From Actibacterium sp. 188UL27-1 (GTDB lineage Bacteria; Pseudomonadota; Alphaproteobacteria; Rhodobacterales; Rhodobacteraceae): DNA of 64,000 nucleotides. This document shows positions 1 to 8,227 of the stretch, piece after piece (position 1 is the first letter of the stretch; every line of letters starts with the position of its first letter). Made by a program: the position numbers and the translations under genes. The notes under the pieces were generated by a model, which was not told where the DNA came from, searched no databases, and was given only the letters and a program-made list of their open reading frames with translations. The stretch lies in NCBI RefSeq assembly GCF_016901225.1, contig NZ_JAFEUL010000007.1:1-64000 (forward strand), given 5' to 3'.

Positions 1-115
1 CCTCGAATGCTGGCGCCCCTTGGGCGACCAGATCGTCGACTGCATTTGCCATGCCGTATAGCTTGAGATTGCGCAGCATGATGAAGATAGAGGCTCCGGC
101 TGGATCATGACGCAT
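1..115 (-). CDS. istB: IS21-family helper ATPase IstB, 5' end only (runs off the window)
   Basis: Reading leftward from an ATG at 113-115 there are 38 uninterrupted codons to the window edge. The product begins MRHDPAGASIFIMLRNLKLY and continues GMANAVDDLVAQGAPAFE. This is the characteristic N-terminus of IstB-like ATPases, which assist the IstA transposase of IS21 elements; the AAA+ core would lie outside the window. In an intact IS21 element istA lies immediately upstream of istB. Here the upstream frame is instead an integrase remnant overlapping it by 11 bases, so the element is rearranged or the istA end is fused to the remnant. Family assignment rests on recalled N-terminal similarity only; the rest of the gene is not visible. 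Confidence 0.7.
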   Translation of the reverse strand, partial: MRHDPAGASIFIMLRNLKLYGMANAVDDLVAQGAPAFE

Positions 116-800
116 GGCGCTTCGGTGTCGGCTCGGGCGGCAAAGAAAGCGGTTCCCCGAGCGAGACATAATCCTTCGGTCCACCTGTTACCGTGTCCAC
201 ATAATGCGGGTTAGGAGCATCATGCACTGCACGACCCCGCAACTGAGCCAGTTCATTCCGCTTCGCTTCGATGAATGTGTCGGCACAGATTTCCAAGAGT
301 TGCTGGAAGGCCAACGAACCCTCTGGCAGCCTGATACCGTTCTCCTCCATCAGAGTATGAGCCATGACACGGATGTGCGGTGTATCTGATCTTGCCAATC
401 GCAATCTCGCGACCAGATCATCCACCGTCTCTGATCGTGCTTCTATGAATGCCTTCAGGGTGTCAAAGTTACTTGCCTCAAACTCTGCGATGAGGTCAGC
501 GCCGCCACGGACATGAGTGGCATAAGCTTCTCGCCCTAACGCTAACTGTTGGTCAGCATCCAGTTCGTGAAAGGTTTCCTTGATGGCGCTGAGTCGACGA
601 TACACCGCAGATACCTCATGACGCTTCTTCTGAGTGGCGGCGGTGGCATGTTGCAATGCTTCGGCCCGATCCGACGTTCTCAAGGAAACCCAATATTCCT
701 TACGTTTAAGGCGCTCCTGCATGGATTTAGGCACCTATACACGGACGTACCATTTGTTGCCACGCAGAAAGATTTTGGGGACTGATACACGTGGGTTCAT
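105..800 (-). pseudogene. Tyrosine recombinase (phage/island integrase) remnant, amber-interrupted and lacking the catalytic domain
   Basis: The natural start is the ATG at 798-800, giving MNPRVSVPKIFLRGNKWYVRV. An in-frame TAG follows at 735-737, and the frame then continues VPKSMQERLKRKEYWVSLR for 209 residues to a TGA at 105-107. The pattern 'RGNKWYVRV?VPKSMQERL..SLRTSDRAEAL' is the N-terminal DNA-binding region of DUF6538-type tyrosine integrases, so the TAG has replaced a sense codon. The C-terminal R-H-R-Y catalytic core is absent: the frame ends where an istB gene begins. The gene starts 93 bp from the 3' end of tRNA-Ser and points away from it, the usual geometry of a tRNA-integrated island. 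A GTG at 732-734 could restart translation, but the product would still lack catalysis. Confidence 0.75.
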
Positions 801-893
801 AGATTTTACCATAGCAGCCTATTGTAGCAACACAAGTTGCACAAAGCTTTGTTTTGCCGAAGCAAACTGGAAAACAAGAATAAAAAGTGTGGG

Positions 894-983
894 TGGCGGA
901 GACGAAGGGATTCGAACCCTCGAGACGGTTTCCCGCCTACTCCCTTAGCAGGGGAGCGCCTTCGACCACTCGGCCACGTCTCC
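894..983 (-). tRNA. tRNA-Ser (anticodon GCT)
   Basis: The minus strand folds as a class II tRNA. The acceptor stem GGAGACG pairs with CGTCTCC, followed by discriminator G and a genomically encoded CCA (894-896 on the plus strand as TGG). The anticodon stem CTCCC/GGGAG encloses loop CTGCTAA, putting GCT at 947-949. A long variable arm and a T-loop GTTCGAATC are present. It reads AGC/AGU serine codons. An integrase remnant begins 93 bp past its 3' end, so this gene probably served as the attachment site of a genomic island. Confidence 0.95.
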
Positions 984-991
984 ATTAGTGG

Positions 992-1020
992 GTGTAGCAG
1001 CGCAGTACGGCAAAGAACAA
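992..1020 (-). promoter_or_regulatory. Candidate sigma-70 promoter of tRNA-Ser
   Basis: On the minus strand TTGTTC (1015-1020) and CTACAC (992-997) are separated by exactly 17 bases. The second hexamer lies 8 bases before the mature tRNA 5' end at 983, so transcription would start at or next to it. The -10 match is weak, so this rests mainly on spacing. Confidence 0.35.
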
Positions 1021-1152
1021 GGCTGAAACGTCACAAATTCGCGCAAACCAACCACACCACCTGCGGCATGGGCAAAATCAACGGGCCCTGGCGCTGCGCA
1101 GCACTTGATGCGCCCATAACGCAAACATATCAATTCCGAAGGATGCATCGCC

Positions 1153-1906
1153 ATGACTGACAAGCCCATCGCCCTTGTCACCGGGGCGGCCCAGGGGATC
1201 GGTTATGCCTGCGCCGAAGCCTTGGCCGAAGACGGCGCCCGCCTGATCCTGAGTGATGTCAACGCCGACGGCGTAGACCAGGCGGCCAAACGGCTGGGTC
1301 ACGGCGCCGTGGCGATCCCGTGCGATATGGGCGATCCCGACCAGATCACCGCTCTTTTTGACCGGATCGAAGAAGAACATGGCATTGTTTCGATTCTGGT
1401 AAACAATGCCGGTATTGCGATGCCGGCCGATTTTCTCGACACCACACCGGAGCAGTTCCAGCGGGTGATCGACATCAACCTGACCGGTACGTTCCTGGCC
1501 TCACAAAGGGCGGCCAAGGGGATGATGACCCACGGGATCGCCGGAGCCATCGTCAATATGTCATCGATCAATGCTCAGGTTGCAATCCCATCCATCGCCG
1601 CCTATTGCGCCTCAAAAGGAGGGATCATGCAATTGACCAAGGCTGCGGCGCTGGCCCTACCCCCCTACAATATCCGGGTCAACGCGGTGGGGCCCGGATC
1701 CATCGATACGGCCATGATGGGAGGCGTCAACGCAAACCCAGCCGCCATGGCCAAGGTGATGTCGCGCACCCCGCTCCAACGGGTGGGTGCCCCGCGGGAA
1801 ATTGCGGATACGGTCGCTTTCCTGGCCAGCCGGAAAGCCAGCTATATCACGGGAGGGGACGATCTATGTCGATGATGGCCGGTTGCGCATGAATTACACG
1901 TGCTGA
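1153..1906 (+). pseudogene. SDR family oxidoreductase, frameshifted near the 3' end (uninterrupted frame 1153-1875)
   Basis: This is a classical short-chain dehydrogenase/reductase. It shows TGAAQGIG (NAD(P)-binding TGxxxGIG), NNAG, a catalytic Ser in NMSSIN, and YCASKGG (YxxxK). The substrate cannot be inferred. The continuous frame ends after SYITGGDDLCR at 1875, which is not an SDR C-terminus. If one G of the GGGG run at 1855-1858 is removed, the frame reads on as TIYVDDGRLRMNYTC and stops at 1906. That is the family's usual C-terminus, giving 250 residues. Either the gene carries a +1 frameshift or the sequence has an error in a homopolymer. The next gene starts one base after 1906, which fits 1906 as the ancestral stop. 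A GAAGG ribosome-binding site precedes the ATG. Confidence 0.8.
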
Positions 1907-1907
1907 C

Positions 1908-2681
1908 GTGACCATTCCGATCCCCAGATGGCGAAGAGCGGGGCGTGCAATCCTTCATGTCAGCGCCTTTGTGATCCTGACCCTGCTCACCCAGGTCGGC
2001 GGTCTGGCATGGTTGGCTGCGCTGGCCGTGCGCCCCCGCATCGTCAGCTTTGCGGGCGCCTATCTGGCACTCTGGCTGATAACACCCTTTGCGGCGGCGG
2101 CGTTTGGACGTGTCCCGATGCCGTGCAGCGATGAGGCAGGCCTGCGGACCAAGGCGATATACTGCGCCCTCAACAGGCACTACGTGACGCCCGACCTCCG
2201 CCACGCCGCGATCCAGGCGGCGCAAACCGTCGCAGAGACGTTCCCGGGCACGCACACTATCGCACTGGATGCTGGGTTTCCGTTCCTGGATGGCATGCCG
2301 CTCCTGCCGCATCTCAGCCATGATGACGGTCGCAAGCTCGACCTTGCCTTTTATTACACCGATCCGGCGAGCCAGTATCTGCCCGGCCAGACACGCTCCC
2401 CCTTGGGATATTGGGCTTTTGAAACGGGGCCATCGACCTGCACGCGCCAATTTCCGACCCTGCGCTGGAATATGGATCTGCTGCAGCCCCTCTGGCCCGA
2501 CCGCCCACTTGAAGGAGCCCGCACCACCGCCCTGGTCCAGGCGCTGATCGCGGATCCCCGCATCGGCAAGATCCTGATAGAGCCGCATCTGGAAACCCGC
2601 TTGGGCCTGGGCCACTCCAAGCTCCGCTTCCAAGGCTGCCGCGCCGCGCGCCACGACGATCACATCCATATTCAGCTTTGA
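1908..2681 (+). CDS. Membrane-anchored protein with LAS/M74-like metallopeptidase motifs
   Basis: Starts with GTG one base after the ancestral stop of the SDR gene, so it is probably cotranscribed. The first ~70 residues contain two hydrophobic segments (about 15-38 and 44-64). The remainder is soluble. SHDDGRKLDL in the middle and CRAARHDDHIHIQL at the C-terminus resemble the H...D...HxH zinc ligands of LAS-fold peptidases such as MepA or VanX-type enzymes, which cut peptidoglycan cross-links or D-Ala-D-Ala. Overall similarity to a named family is weak to my eye, so peptidoglycan hydrolysis is only an inference. It could equally be an uncharacterised conserved membrane protein. 257 residues. 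Confidence 0.6.
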   Translation: MTIPIPRWRRAGRAILHVSAFVILTLLTQVGGLAWLAALAVRPRIVSFAGAYLALWLITPFAAAAFGRVPMPCSDEAGLRTKAIYCALNRHYVTPDLRHAAIQAAQTVAETFPGTHTIALDAGFPFLDGMPLLPHLSHDDGRKLDLAFYYTDPASQYLPGQTRSPLGYWAFETGPSTCTRQFPTLRWNMDLLQPLWPDRPLEGARTTALVQALIADPRIGKILIEPHLETRLGLGHSKLRFQGCRAARHDDHIHIQL

Positions 2682-2804
2682 TGATACAAGCAGCACATGG
2701 GCGGATTAACCCAAGAACAGCCGCCATGGGCAGCGTCGCAGATATTTCCTATGCCCCTGATCACGTGTAAAACTGCCCCCACACAGTCCGGTCCGAGGGA
2801 TAAG

Positions 2805-3875
2805 ATGGCCACACAGATCGACCCCGAAAGCCTCACTTGGCGCGTTACCCCGGATTTACTGGGCGTTCTGGACACCTCTGGCTATTTCAAACGCACCAAT
2901 CCCGCATGGTGGGCCACGCTCGGCCTACTCCCGCAAGATATCGAAAGCCGTCAATTCTTTGATTTCATCCACCCCGAGGATCTGCCGAAAACCGAACAGG
3001 CTTTCGTTGCGATCCAACAAGGCCAACCCATCCTGAATTTTGAAAACCGGTACCGCCATAAGGATGGCAGCTATCGCTGGTTGTCGTGGAATGCCGTGCC
3101 GGAAGGCGATCTGTTCTTTTGCAGCGCGCGGGATATCACCCTGTCCAAAGTGAACGCGGCCAGCCTCAAAACGCGAGAGCAAGAGGCCCGCCTGCGCGAT
3201 CAGTTCACGGCCGTTCTGGGTCATGACCTCAGAAACCCACTTGCCGCGGTTGATGCCGCAATGCGCCTCATGCGGCGTCAGCCGCAATCGCAAAAATCTT
3301 TGGAATTCCTCGATATCGGCGAAAAATCCGTGCACCGGATTTCGGAACTGATCGACAATCTCATGGATTTCGCCAGGGTTAGTTTGGGCCAGGGTTTGGA
3401 TATCATACCCGTTGACGATTGCGACCTTGCGCCGGTCATTCAACAGGCTGTTGAGGAATTGCGGCTCGGCAATCCAGATGTGACCATCATCGAAAGCTAT
3501 GACCTGAACCGCAGTTCCCAGGTTGATCCCGATCGGATCGGGCAGTTGGTGTCGAACCTCGTGGGGAATGCGGTGGCCCATGGGCAAACCAGTTTGCCAA
3601 TTCGGGTGACGGCCACCGACACGGGCGACGTCATCTCGATCGCGGTCGAGAATATCGGGGACCCCATTCCGCCAGACATCCTGCCCCGACTTTTTGAGCC
3701 ATTTTCGCGTGGCAACGATCCGCAGGCAGGAAAAGGGTTGGGTTTGGGCCTGTTCATCGCCCGGCAGATCGCCGTCAAGCATGGCGGCGACCTTAGCGTC
3801 GCGTCGGATGCGGAACGGACCGTGTTCACCTTCCAGATGCCCGTGCATCTGCCAGCAATCGCGGTGAACGACTAG
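2805..3875 (+). CDS. PAS-domain sensor histidine kinase
   Basis: An upstream in-frame start exists at 2697, but ATG 2805 has GAGGG six bases ahead and gives a natural N-terminus (356 residues). Residues ~15-115 form a single PAS domain ending in RHKDGSYRWLSW. The HisKA phospho-acceptor is His140 in GHDLRNPLAAV. The HATPase domain has the N-box QLVSNLVGNAVAHG and G-boxes in LFEPFSRG and GKGLGLGLFIARQIA. No membrane segment is seen, so it is a cytoplasmic sensor. No response regulator is adjacent (the nearest, at 16231, is 12 kb away), so it is an orphan kinase with unknown signal and partner. Confidence 0.9.
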   Translation: MATQIDPESLTWRVTPDLLGVLDTSGYFKRTNPAWWATLGLLPQDIESRQFFDFIHPEDLPKTEQAFVAIQQGQPILNFENRYRHKDGSYRWLSWNAVPEGDLFFCSARDITLSKVNAASLKTREQEARLRDQFTAVLGHDLRNPLAAVDAAMRLMRRQPQSQKSLEFLDIGEKSVHRISELIDNLMDFARVSLGQGLDIIPVDDCDLAPVIQQAVEELRLGNPDVTIIESYDLNRSSQVDPDRIGQLVSNLVGNAVAHGQTSLPIRVTATDTGDVISIAVENIGDPIPPDILPRLFEPFSRGNDPQAGKGLGLGLFIARQIAVKHGGDLSVASDAERTVFTFQMPVHLPAIAVND

Positions 3876-3960
3876 CCGTGGATGAGGGTCATTCGTCCCG
3901 GTGCCAAGGCTGATCTGTCCGCACCCTTGTCCGCTTTAGTCTTACCAAACGCTGACCGGG

Positions 3961-4003
3961 CCGCGCGATGCGTATGTATGGCATGTGTATGGGTTCTGCA
4001 TCG
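3961..4003 (-). repeat. 11-bp-unit intergenic array, copy A (three units plus GC tail)
   Basis: Read on the minus strand this is three consecutive 11-mers, cgATGCAGAAc, ccATACACAtg and ccATACATAcg, followed by catCGCGCGG. The same order of units and tail occurs at 8111-8164 and 21135-21188 on the plus strand. It lies 76 bp before the prpE start and 85 bp after the histidine-kinase stop. Function is unknown. Confidence 0.65.
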
Positions 4004-4079
4004 CCTATGCTGCCCCACCTTGCCGCGCGTCCAACCGCGTCGTATGCCGGATCTCGGCAAAGATCGGGAGGGCGACGCC

Positions 4080-5975
4080 ATGGGTTACAAAGAGGTCTAT
4101 GAGAGCTGGAAAGCGGATCCAGAGGCGTTCTGGCTCGAACAGGCCCATGCCATCGATTGGGTCAAAGCCCCGACCAAGGCCCTGTCGGATGAGCATGCTC
4201 CGCTGTACCAATGGTTCGCCGATAGCATGGTCAACACCTGCTATAATGCCGTGGATCGCCATGTTGAAAACGGGCGCGCCGACCAGGCCGCCATCATCCA
4301 TGACAGCCCGGTAACCGGTTCAAAACACACGATTACCTATGCCGAATTGCAGACCCGTGTTGCCGCTCTGGCCGGGGCGCTCGCTGCAAAAGGTGTCACC
4401 GAGGGCGACCGCGTCATCATCTACATGCCCATGGTGCCAGAAGCGCTGGAAGCCATGCTCGCCTGTGCCCGCCTGGGCGCCATCCATTCCGTCGTGTTTG
4501 GCGGGTTCGCCGCCGCCGAACTGGCCATCCGCATCGATGATTGCACGCCCAAGGCCATCATCGCCGCCTCCTGCGGGCAAGAACCCGGGCGCATTGTCGA
4601 ATACAAGCCCCTGCTGGACGGCGCACTTGAAATCGCCACGCATAAACCGGAATTTTGTGTTATCTTTCAACGGGATCAGCTGCCGGTGGCGCTGGAGCCT
4701 GGCCGCGATGTCGACTGGCACGCCTTCCAGGCGGATGTCCCACCGGCCGATTGCGTGCCCGTCGAAGGCACCCACCCCGCCTATATCCTTTACACCTCCG
4801 GGACGACCGGCCAGCCCAAAGGCGTGGTGCGCCCCACGGCGGGGCACTTGGTTGCGCTGAACTGGACCATGAAAAACATCTACGATGTTGATCCGGGCGA
4901 TGTCTTCTGGGCCGCCAGCGATGTCGGTTGGGTCGTGGGCCACAGCTATATCTGCTATGCTCCCCTGATCCACGGCAACACCACCATTGTGTTCGAGGGC
5001 AAGCCCGTCGGGACACCCGATGCCAGCACGTTCTGGCGTGTGATTGCCGAACATAAGGTGAAAAGTTTCTTTACCGCCCCGACCGCATTCCGGGCCGTCA
5101 AGCGTGAGGATCCGAAGGGTGAGTTGGCAAAATCCCATGATCTCAGCCACTTGCAGACCGTCTACCTGGCCGGTGAGCGGGCCGACCCCGACACGATCCA
5201 CTGGCTGCAGGACATGCTGCGGATCCCCGTGATCGACCATTGGTGGCAGACCGAGACGGGCTATACCATCGCCGGAAACCCCATGGGGATCGAGGCGCTG
5301 CCGGTCAAGATCGGCTCCCCCACCGTGCCCATGCCAGGCTACGACGTGCAGGTGCTGGATGAAGGGGGCCACACTGTCCCCGCGGGGACACTTGGCGCGA
5401 TTGCCGTGAAACTACCCCTCCCCCCAGGCACTTTGCCGACGCTATGGAATGCAGAAGAGCGCTTCCGCAAAAGCTACCTCGACACGTTCCCAGGCTATTA
5501 CGAGACGGGCGATGCGGGCATGATCGACGACGATGGCTACCTCTACATCATGGCCCGCACCGATGACGTGATCAACGTCGCCGGTCACCGCCTCTCGACC
5601 GGCGCGATGGAGGAGGTGCTGGCTGGCCATCCCGATGTCGCAGAATGCGCCGTGATCGGTGTGGCGGACGGCCTGAAGGGTCAATTGCCCATGGGCTTCC
5701 TCTGCCTCAATGCCGGTACAGAAAGAGGTGCCGATCAGATCGTCGCCGATTGCGTCAAACGGGTCCGCGACCAGATCGGCCCCGTTGCCGCCTTCAAGCT
5801 GGCTACGGTGGTTGACCGCTTGCCAAAGACCCGCTCGGGCAAGATCCTGCGCGGCGTCATGGCCCGCATCGCGGACGGCGAACCCTACAAAATGCCCGCC
5901 ACGATCGACGACCCCGCCATCCTCGATGAAATCACGTCCCGCCTCAAAACCCTTGGCTACCCGCAACAGTCCTAA
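4080..5975 (+). CDS. prpE: Propionate-CoA ligase (propionyl-CoA synthetase)
   Basis: An ANL-superfamily acyl-CoA synthetase of 631 residues, the length expected for PrpE. It activates propionate with ATP and CoA through propionyl-AMP in the cytoplasm. The ATP-binding P-loop is YTSGTTGQPKGVV near residues 234-246. The adenylation signature YETGD and the C-terminal PKTRSGKILR, with Lys588 as the likely catalytic and acetylation-controlled lysine, are present. An earlier in-frame start at 3882 would add 66 low-complexity residues; ATG 4080 has GGGAGG upstream and the typical MGYKEVYESWK start. The product would feed propionyl-CoA carboxylation and methylmalonyl-CoA, consistent with the epimerase at 15696. 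An 11-bp-unit array lies in its upstream region. Confidence 0.93.
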   Translation: MGYKEVYESWKADPEAFWLEQAHAIDWVKAPTKALSDEHAPLYQWFADSMVNTCYNAVDRHVENGRADQAAIIHDSPVTGSKHTITYAELQTRVAALAGALAAKGVTEGDRVIIYMPMVPEALEAMLACARLGAIHSVVFGGFAAAELAIRIDDCTPKAIIAASCGQEPGRIVEYKPLLDGALEIATHKPEFCVIFQRDQLPVALEPGRDVDWHAFQADVPPADCVPVEGTHPAYILYTSGTTGQPKGVVRPTAGHLVALNWTMKNIYDVDPGDVFWAASDVGWVVGHSYICYAPLIHGNTTIVFEGKPVGTPDASTFWRVIAEHKVKSFFTAPTAFRAVKREDPKGELAKSHDLSHLQTVYLAGERADPDTIHWLQDMLRIPVIDHWWQTETGYTIAGNPMGIEALPVKIGSPTVPMPGYDVQVLDEGGHTVPAGTLGAIAVKLPLPPGTLPTLWNAEERFRKSYLDTFPGYYETGDAGMIDDDGYLYIMARTDDVINVAGHRLSTGAMEEVLAGHPDVAECAVIGVADGLKGQLPMGFLCLNAGTERGADQIVADCVKRVRDQIGPVAAFKLATVVDRLPKTRSGKILRGVMARIADGEPYKMPATIDDPAILDEITSRLKTLGYPQQS

Positions 5976-6354
5976 TTCCGGTGGCGTCGACGAAATAGCC
6001 GCTTCTTGACCGGCAATGCCATGACGTGGCTCCCTGAAAGAACGGCCAGCCAAAATCAATGCGCCGCAAATTGTAACCTCGCTGCGTTTACACGAGAGAC
6101 TGCGGAAGGGGATCTCCGGAAAACCTGGATGACGCAAAACTGACGCACCGACCGAGGGCTTCAGCGGCTGCAACCAACAGGAAGTTCGAGGACCCCATCA
6201 GGTTGAAACCATCAATACGCGCGGTAATCGGCACCAAATCGCTGCATGGCACCCTTGAATCTCCCTGCACGACAGGTCTATGGGGCCGTGATGCGTGCGT
6301 GGTGGGGGGCTGCGGGCGCCGACACATATTTGAACCAAACCTGCGTGGTCTTTC
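5976..6354 (+). other. 379-bp intergenic region, no gene recognised
   Basis: The spacer lies between prpE and sat-cysC. The minus strand has an open frame (about 6088-6250) reading ITARIDGFNLMGSSNF and similar, but no start, ribosome site or family is recognisable, so I do not call it a gene. No terminator with a T tract or riboswitch-like fold was found. It presumably carries the sat-cysC promoter. Confidence 0.4.
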
Positions 6355-8061
6355 ATGTCGAACTCTCATCTCGCTCCGATCCCAGAGCTTTACGTTTCCT
6401 ACGATAGCGCCCAAAAACTGAAAGTAGAGGCGGGGGAGCTGCCCAGTTGGGATCTCACTCCGCGCCAGATTTGCGATCTTGAACTGCTGATGAATGGCGG
6501 CTTCAATCCGCTGAAAGGTTTCCTGTCGGAGGCGGATTACAACGGTGTCGTTACCGATATGCGCCTGACCGACGGGTCGCTTTGGCCGATGCCGATCACG
6601 CTGGATGTCTCCGAAGAGTTCGCCAATTCGATCGAACCGGGTCAGGATATTGCCCTGCGTGACCAGGAAGGTGTCATCCTCGCCACGATGACGATGACCG
6701 ACCGCTGGACGCCCGATAAGGCCAAGGAAGCGGCCCATGTCTTTGGTGCCGATGACAGCGCCCACCCAGCGGTGAACTACCTGCACAACCATGCGGGTGC
6801 GGTTTATTTGGGTGGCCCCGTGACCGGCATTCAGCAGCCGGTCCACTATGATTTCCGGGCTCGCCGCGACACGCCGAACGAGCTGCGGGCCTATTTCCGC
6901 AAGATGGGCTGGCGGCGCATCGTGGCCTTTCAGACCCGGAACCCCTTGCATCGCGCGCACCAGGAACTGACATTCCGTGCCGCCAAGGAGGCACAGGCCA
7001 ACCTGCTGATTCACCCCGTCGTCGGCCTGACGAAACCTGGCGATATCGATCACTTCACCCGCGTACGCTGCTATGAAGCGGTACTGGACCAGTACCCGTC
7101 GGCCACCACCACCATGAGCCTGCTAAACCTGGCCATGCGCATGGCTGGCCCGCGCGAGGCTGTCTGGCATGGTCTGATCCGCCGCAACCATGGCTGTTCG
7201 CACATGATCGTGGGCCGTGACCATGCCGGACCGGGCAAGAATTCGGCCGGGGACGATTTCTACGGGCCTTACGATGCACAAGACCTGTTCCGGAAACATG
7301 CCGAAGAAATCGGCATCGAGATGGTCGACTTCAAGCACATGGTCTTTGTACAGGAGCGCGCGCAGTACGAGCCTGCGGATGAGGTTGAGGATGGTGCGAC
7401 CGTCCTGAACATCTCGGGCACAGAGCTGCGGCGGCGTCTGGCCGAAGGGCTGGAGATCCCGGAATGGTTCAGCTTCCCCACCGTGGTCGACGAGTTGCGG
7501 CGCACCCGTCCGCCCCGGGCCAAGCAGGGTTTCACCGTGTTTTTCACTGGCTTTTCGGGGTCCGGCAAATCCACGATTGCCAATGCGCTGATGGTCAAGC
7601 TGATGGAACTGGGGGGCCGTCCAGTAACCCTTTTGGACGGCGATATCGTGCGCAAGAACCTCAGCTCGGAACTGGGTTTTTCCAAGGAACACAGGGACTT
7701 GAACATCCGCCGCATTGGATATGTGGCGAGTGAAATCACCAAGAATGGTGGGATCGCGATTTGTGCGCCGATTGCGCCCTATGCCACGACGCGGCGGGCC
7801 GTGCGCGAGGATATCGAGGCCTATGGCGCTTTTATTGAGATCCACGTGGCAACCTCGATCGAGGAATGCGAGCGCCGGGACCGCAAGGGCCTGTACAAGC
7901 TGGCGCGCGAGGGGAAGATCAAGGAATTCACCGGGATTTCAGACCCTTACGACGTACCAGAGAACCCGGAACTGAGCCTGGATACCGAGACCGTGGACGT
8001 GGATTACTGCGCTCAGCAAGTATTTCTGAAGCTCGAATCCATGGGCCTGATCGCCGCTTGA
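6355..8061 (+). CDS. Bifunctional sulfate adenylyltransferase / adenylylsulfate kinase
   Basis: A fusion of ATP sulfurylase and APS kinase (568 residues) that makes PAPS from sulfate and two ATP in assimilatory sulfate metabolism. The N-terminal PUA-like and Sat domains occupy ~1-385, with QTRNPLHRAH at about residues 193-202 and GRDHAGPGKNS near 286. The APS-kinase domain begins ~390 with P-loop GFSGSGKST (about 399-407) and ends with DPYDVPENPELSLDT. Both active sites look intact, so it is probably functional rather than a regulatory pseudo-kinase. No cysD/cysN or cysH is adjacent. Its promoter is presumably in the 379 bp before it. A strong hairpin follows the stop. Confidence 0.93.
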   Translation: MSNSHLAPIPELYVSYDSAQKLKVEAGELPSWDLTPRQICDLELLMNGGFNPLKGFLSEADYNGVVTDMRLTDGSLWPMPITLDVSEEFANSIEPGQDIALRDQEGVILATMTMTDRWTPDKAKEAAHVFGADDSAHPAVNYLHNHAGAVYLGGPVTGIQQPVHYDFRARRDTPNELRAYFRKMGWRRIVAFQTRNPLHRAHQELTFRAAKEAQANLLIHPVVGLTKPGDIDHFTRVRCYEAVLDQYPSATTTMSLLNLAMRMAGPREAVWHGLIRRNHGCSHMIVGRDHAGPGKNSAGDDFYGPYDAQDLFRKHAEEIGIEMVDFKHMVFVQERAQYEPADEVEDGATVLNISGTELRRRLAEGLEIPEWFSFPTVVDELRRTRPPRAKQGFTVFFTGFSGSGKSTIANALMVKLMELGGRPVTLLDGDIVRKNLSSELGFSKEHRDLNIRRIGYVASEITKNGGIAICAPIAPYATTRRAVREDIEAYGAFIEIHVATSIEECERRDRKGLYKLAREGKIKEFTGISDPYDVPENPELSLDTETVDVDYCAQQVFLKLESMGLIAA

Positions 8062-8071
8062 TCAACGCCCC

Positions 8072-8096
8072 CGGCGCGGCGGCCCCCGCCGCGCCG
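8072..8096 (+). terminator. GC-rich hairpin after sat-cysC
   Basis: An 11-bp perfect stem (CGGCGCGGCGG / CCGCCGCGCCG) with a 3-base loop lies ten bases after the stop codon. There is no T tract, so it may act as a Rho-linked or 3'-end stabilising hairpin rather than a textbook intrinsic terminator. Confidence 0.5.
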
Positions 8097-8110
8097 CCGA
8101 CCTGTTCGGC

Positions 8111-8164
8111 ATATGCACAAGGCATGCACATCCGATGCACAAACCGTGCATACGTGCCGCGCGG
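8111..8164 (+). repeat. 11-bp-unit intergenic array, copy B (four units plus GC tail)
   Basis: The units are atATGCACAag, gcATGCACAtc, cgATGCACAaa and ccGTGCATAcg, then tGCCGCGCGG. It sits between two convergent genes, where a promoter role for either is not possible. It shares unit order and tail with copies at 3961-4003 and 21135-21188. Confidence 0.65.
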
Positions 8165-8227
8165 CCTGTTCATCCACCAATAACAGTTTCCAAACGTCGG
8201 GCCGCGGGGCCACGCCTTAGAGATATG

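Noticed and set aside
2925-3848. Long open frame on the minus strand through the histidine-kinase gene
   Set aside because: It lies wholly inside a clear plus-strand gene with recognisable domains, has no family features, and reflects GC-rich third positions.
3882-4079. An upstream in-frame start that would extend prpE by 66 residues
   Set aside because: The extension crosses the 11-bp-unit array, is low in conserved features, and the ATG at 4080 has a strong ribosome site and the family-typical start.
4320-5372. 350-codon minus-strand frame inside prpE
   Set aside because: An antisense shadow: Gly/His/Asp-rich translation with no domains, opposite a gene with intact ANL motifs.
6088-7053. 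Minus-strand frame covering the prpE/sat spacer and part of sat-cysC
   Set aside because: Most of it is antisense to sat-cysC. The intergenic part has no start, ribosome site or recognisable homology, so I note it only as a possible remnant.
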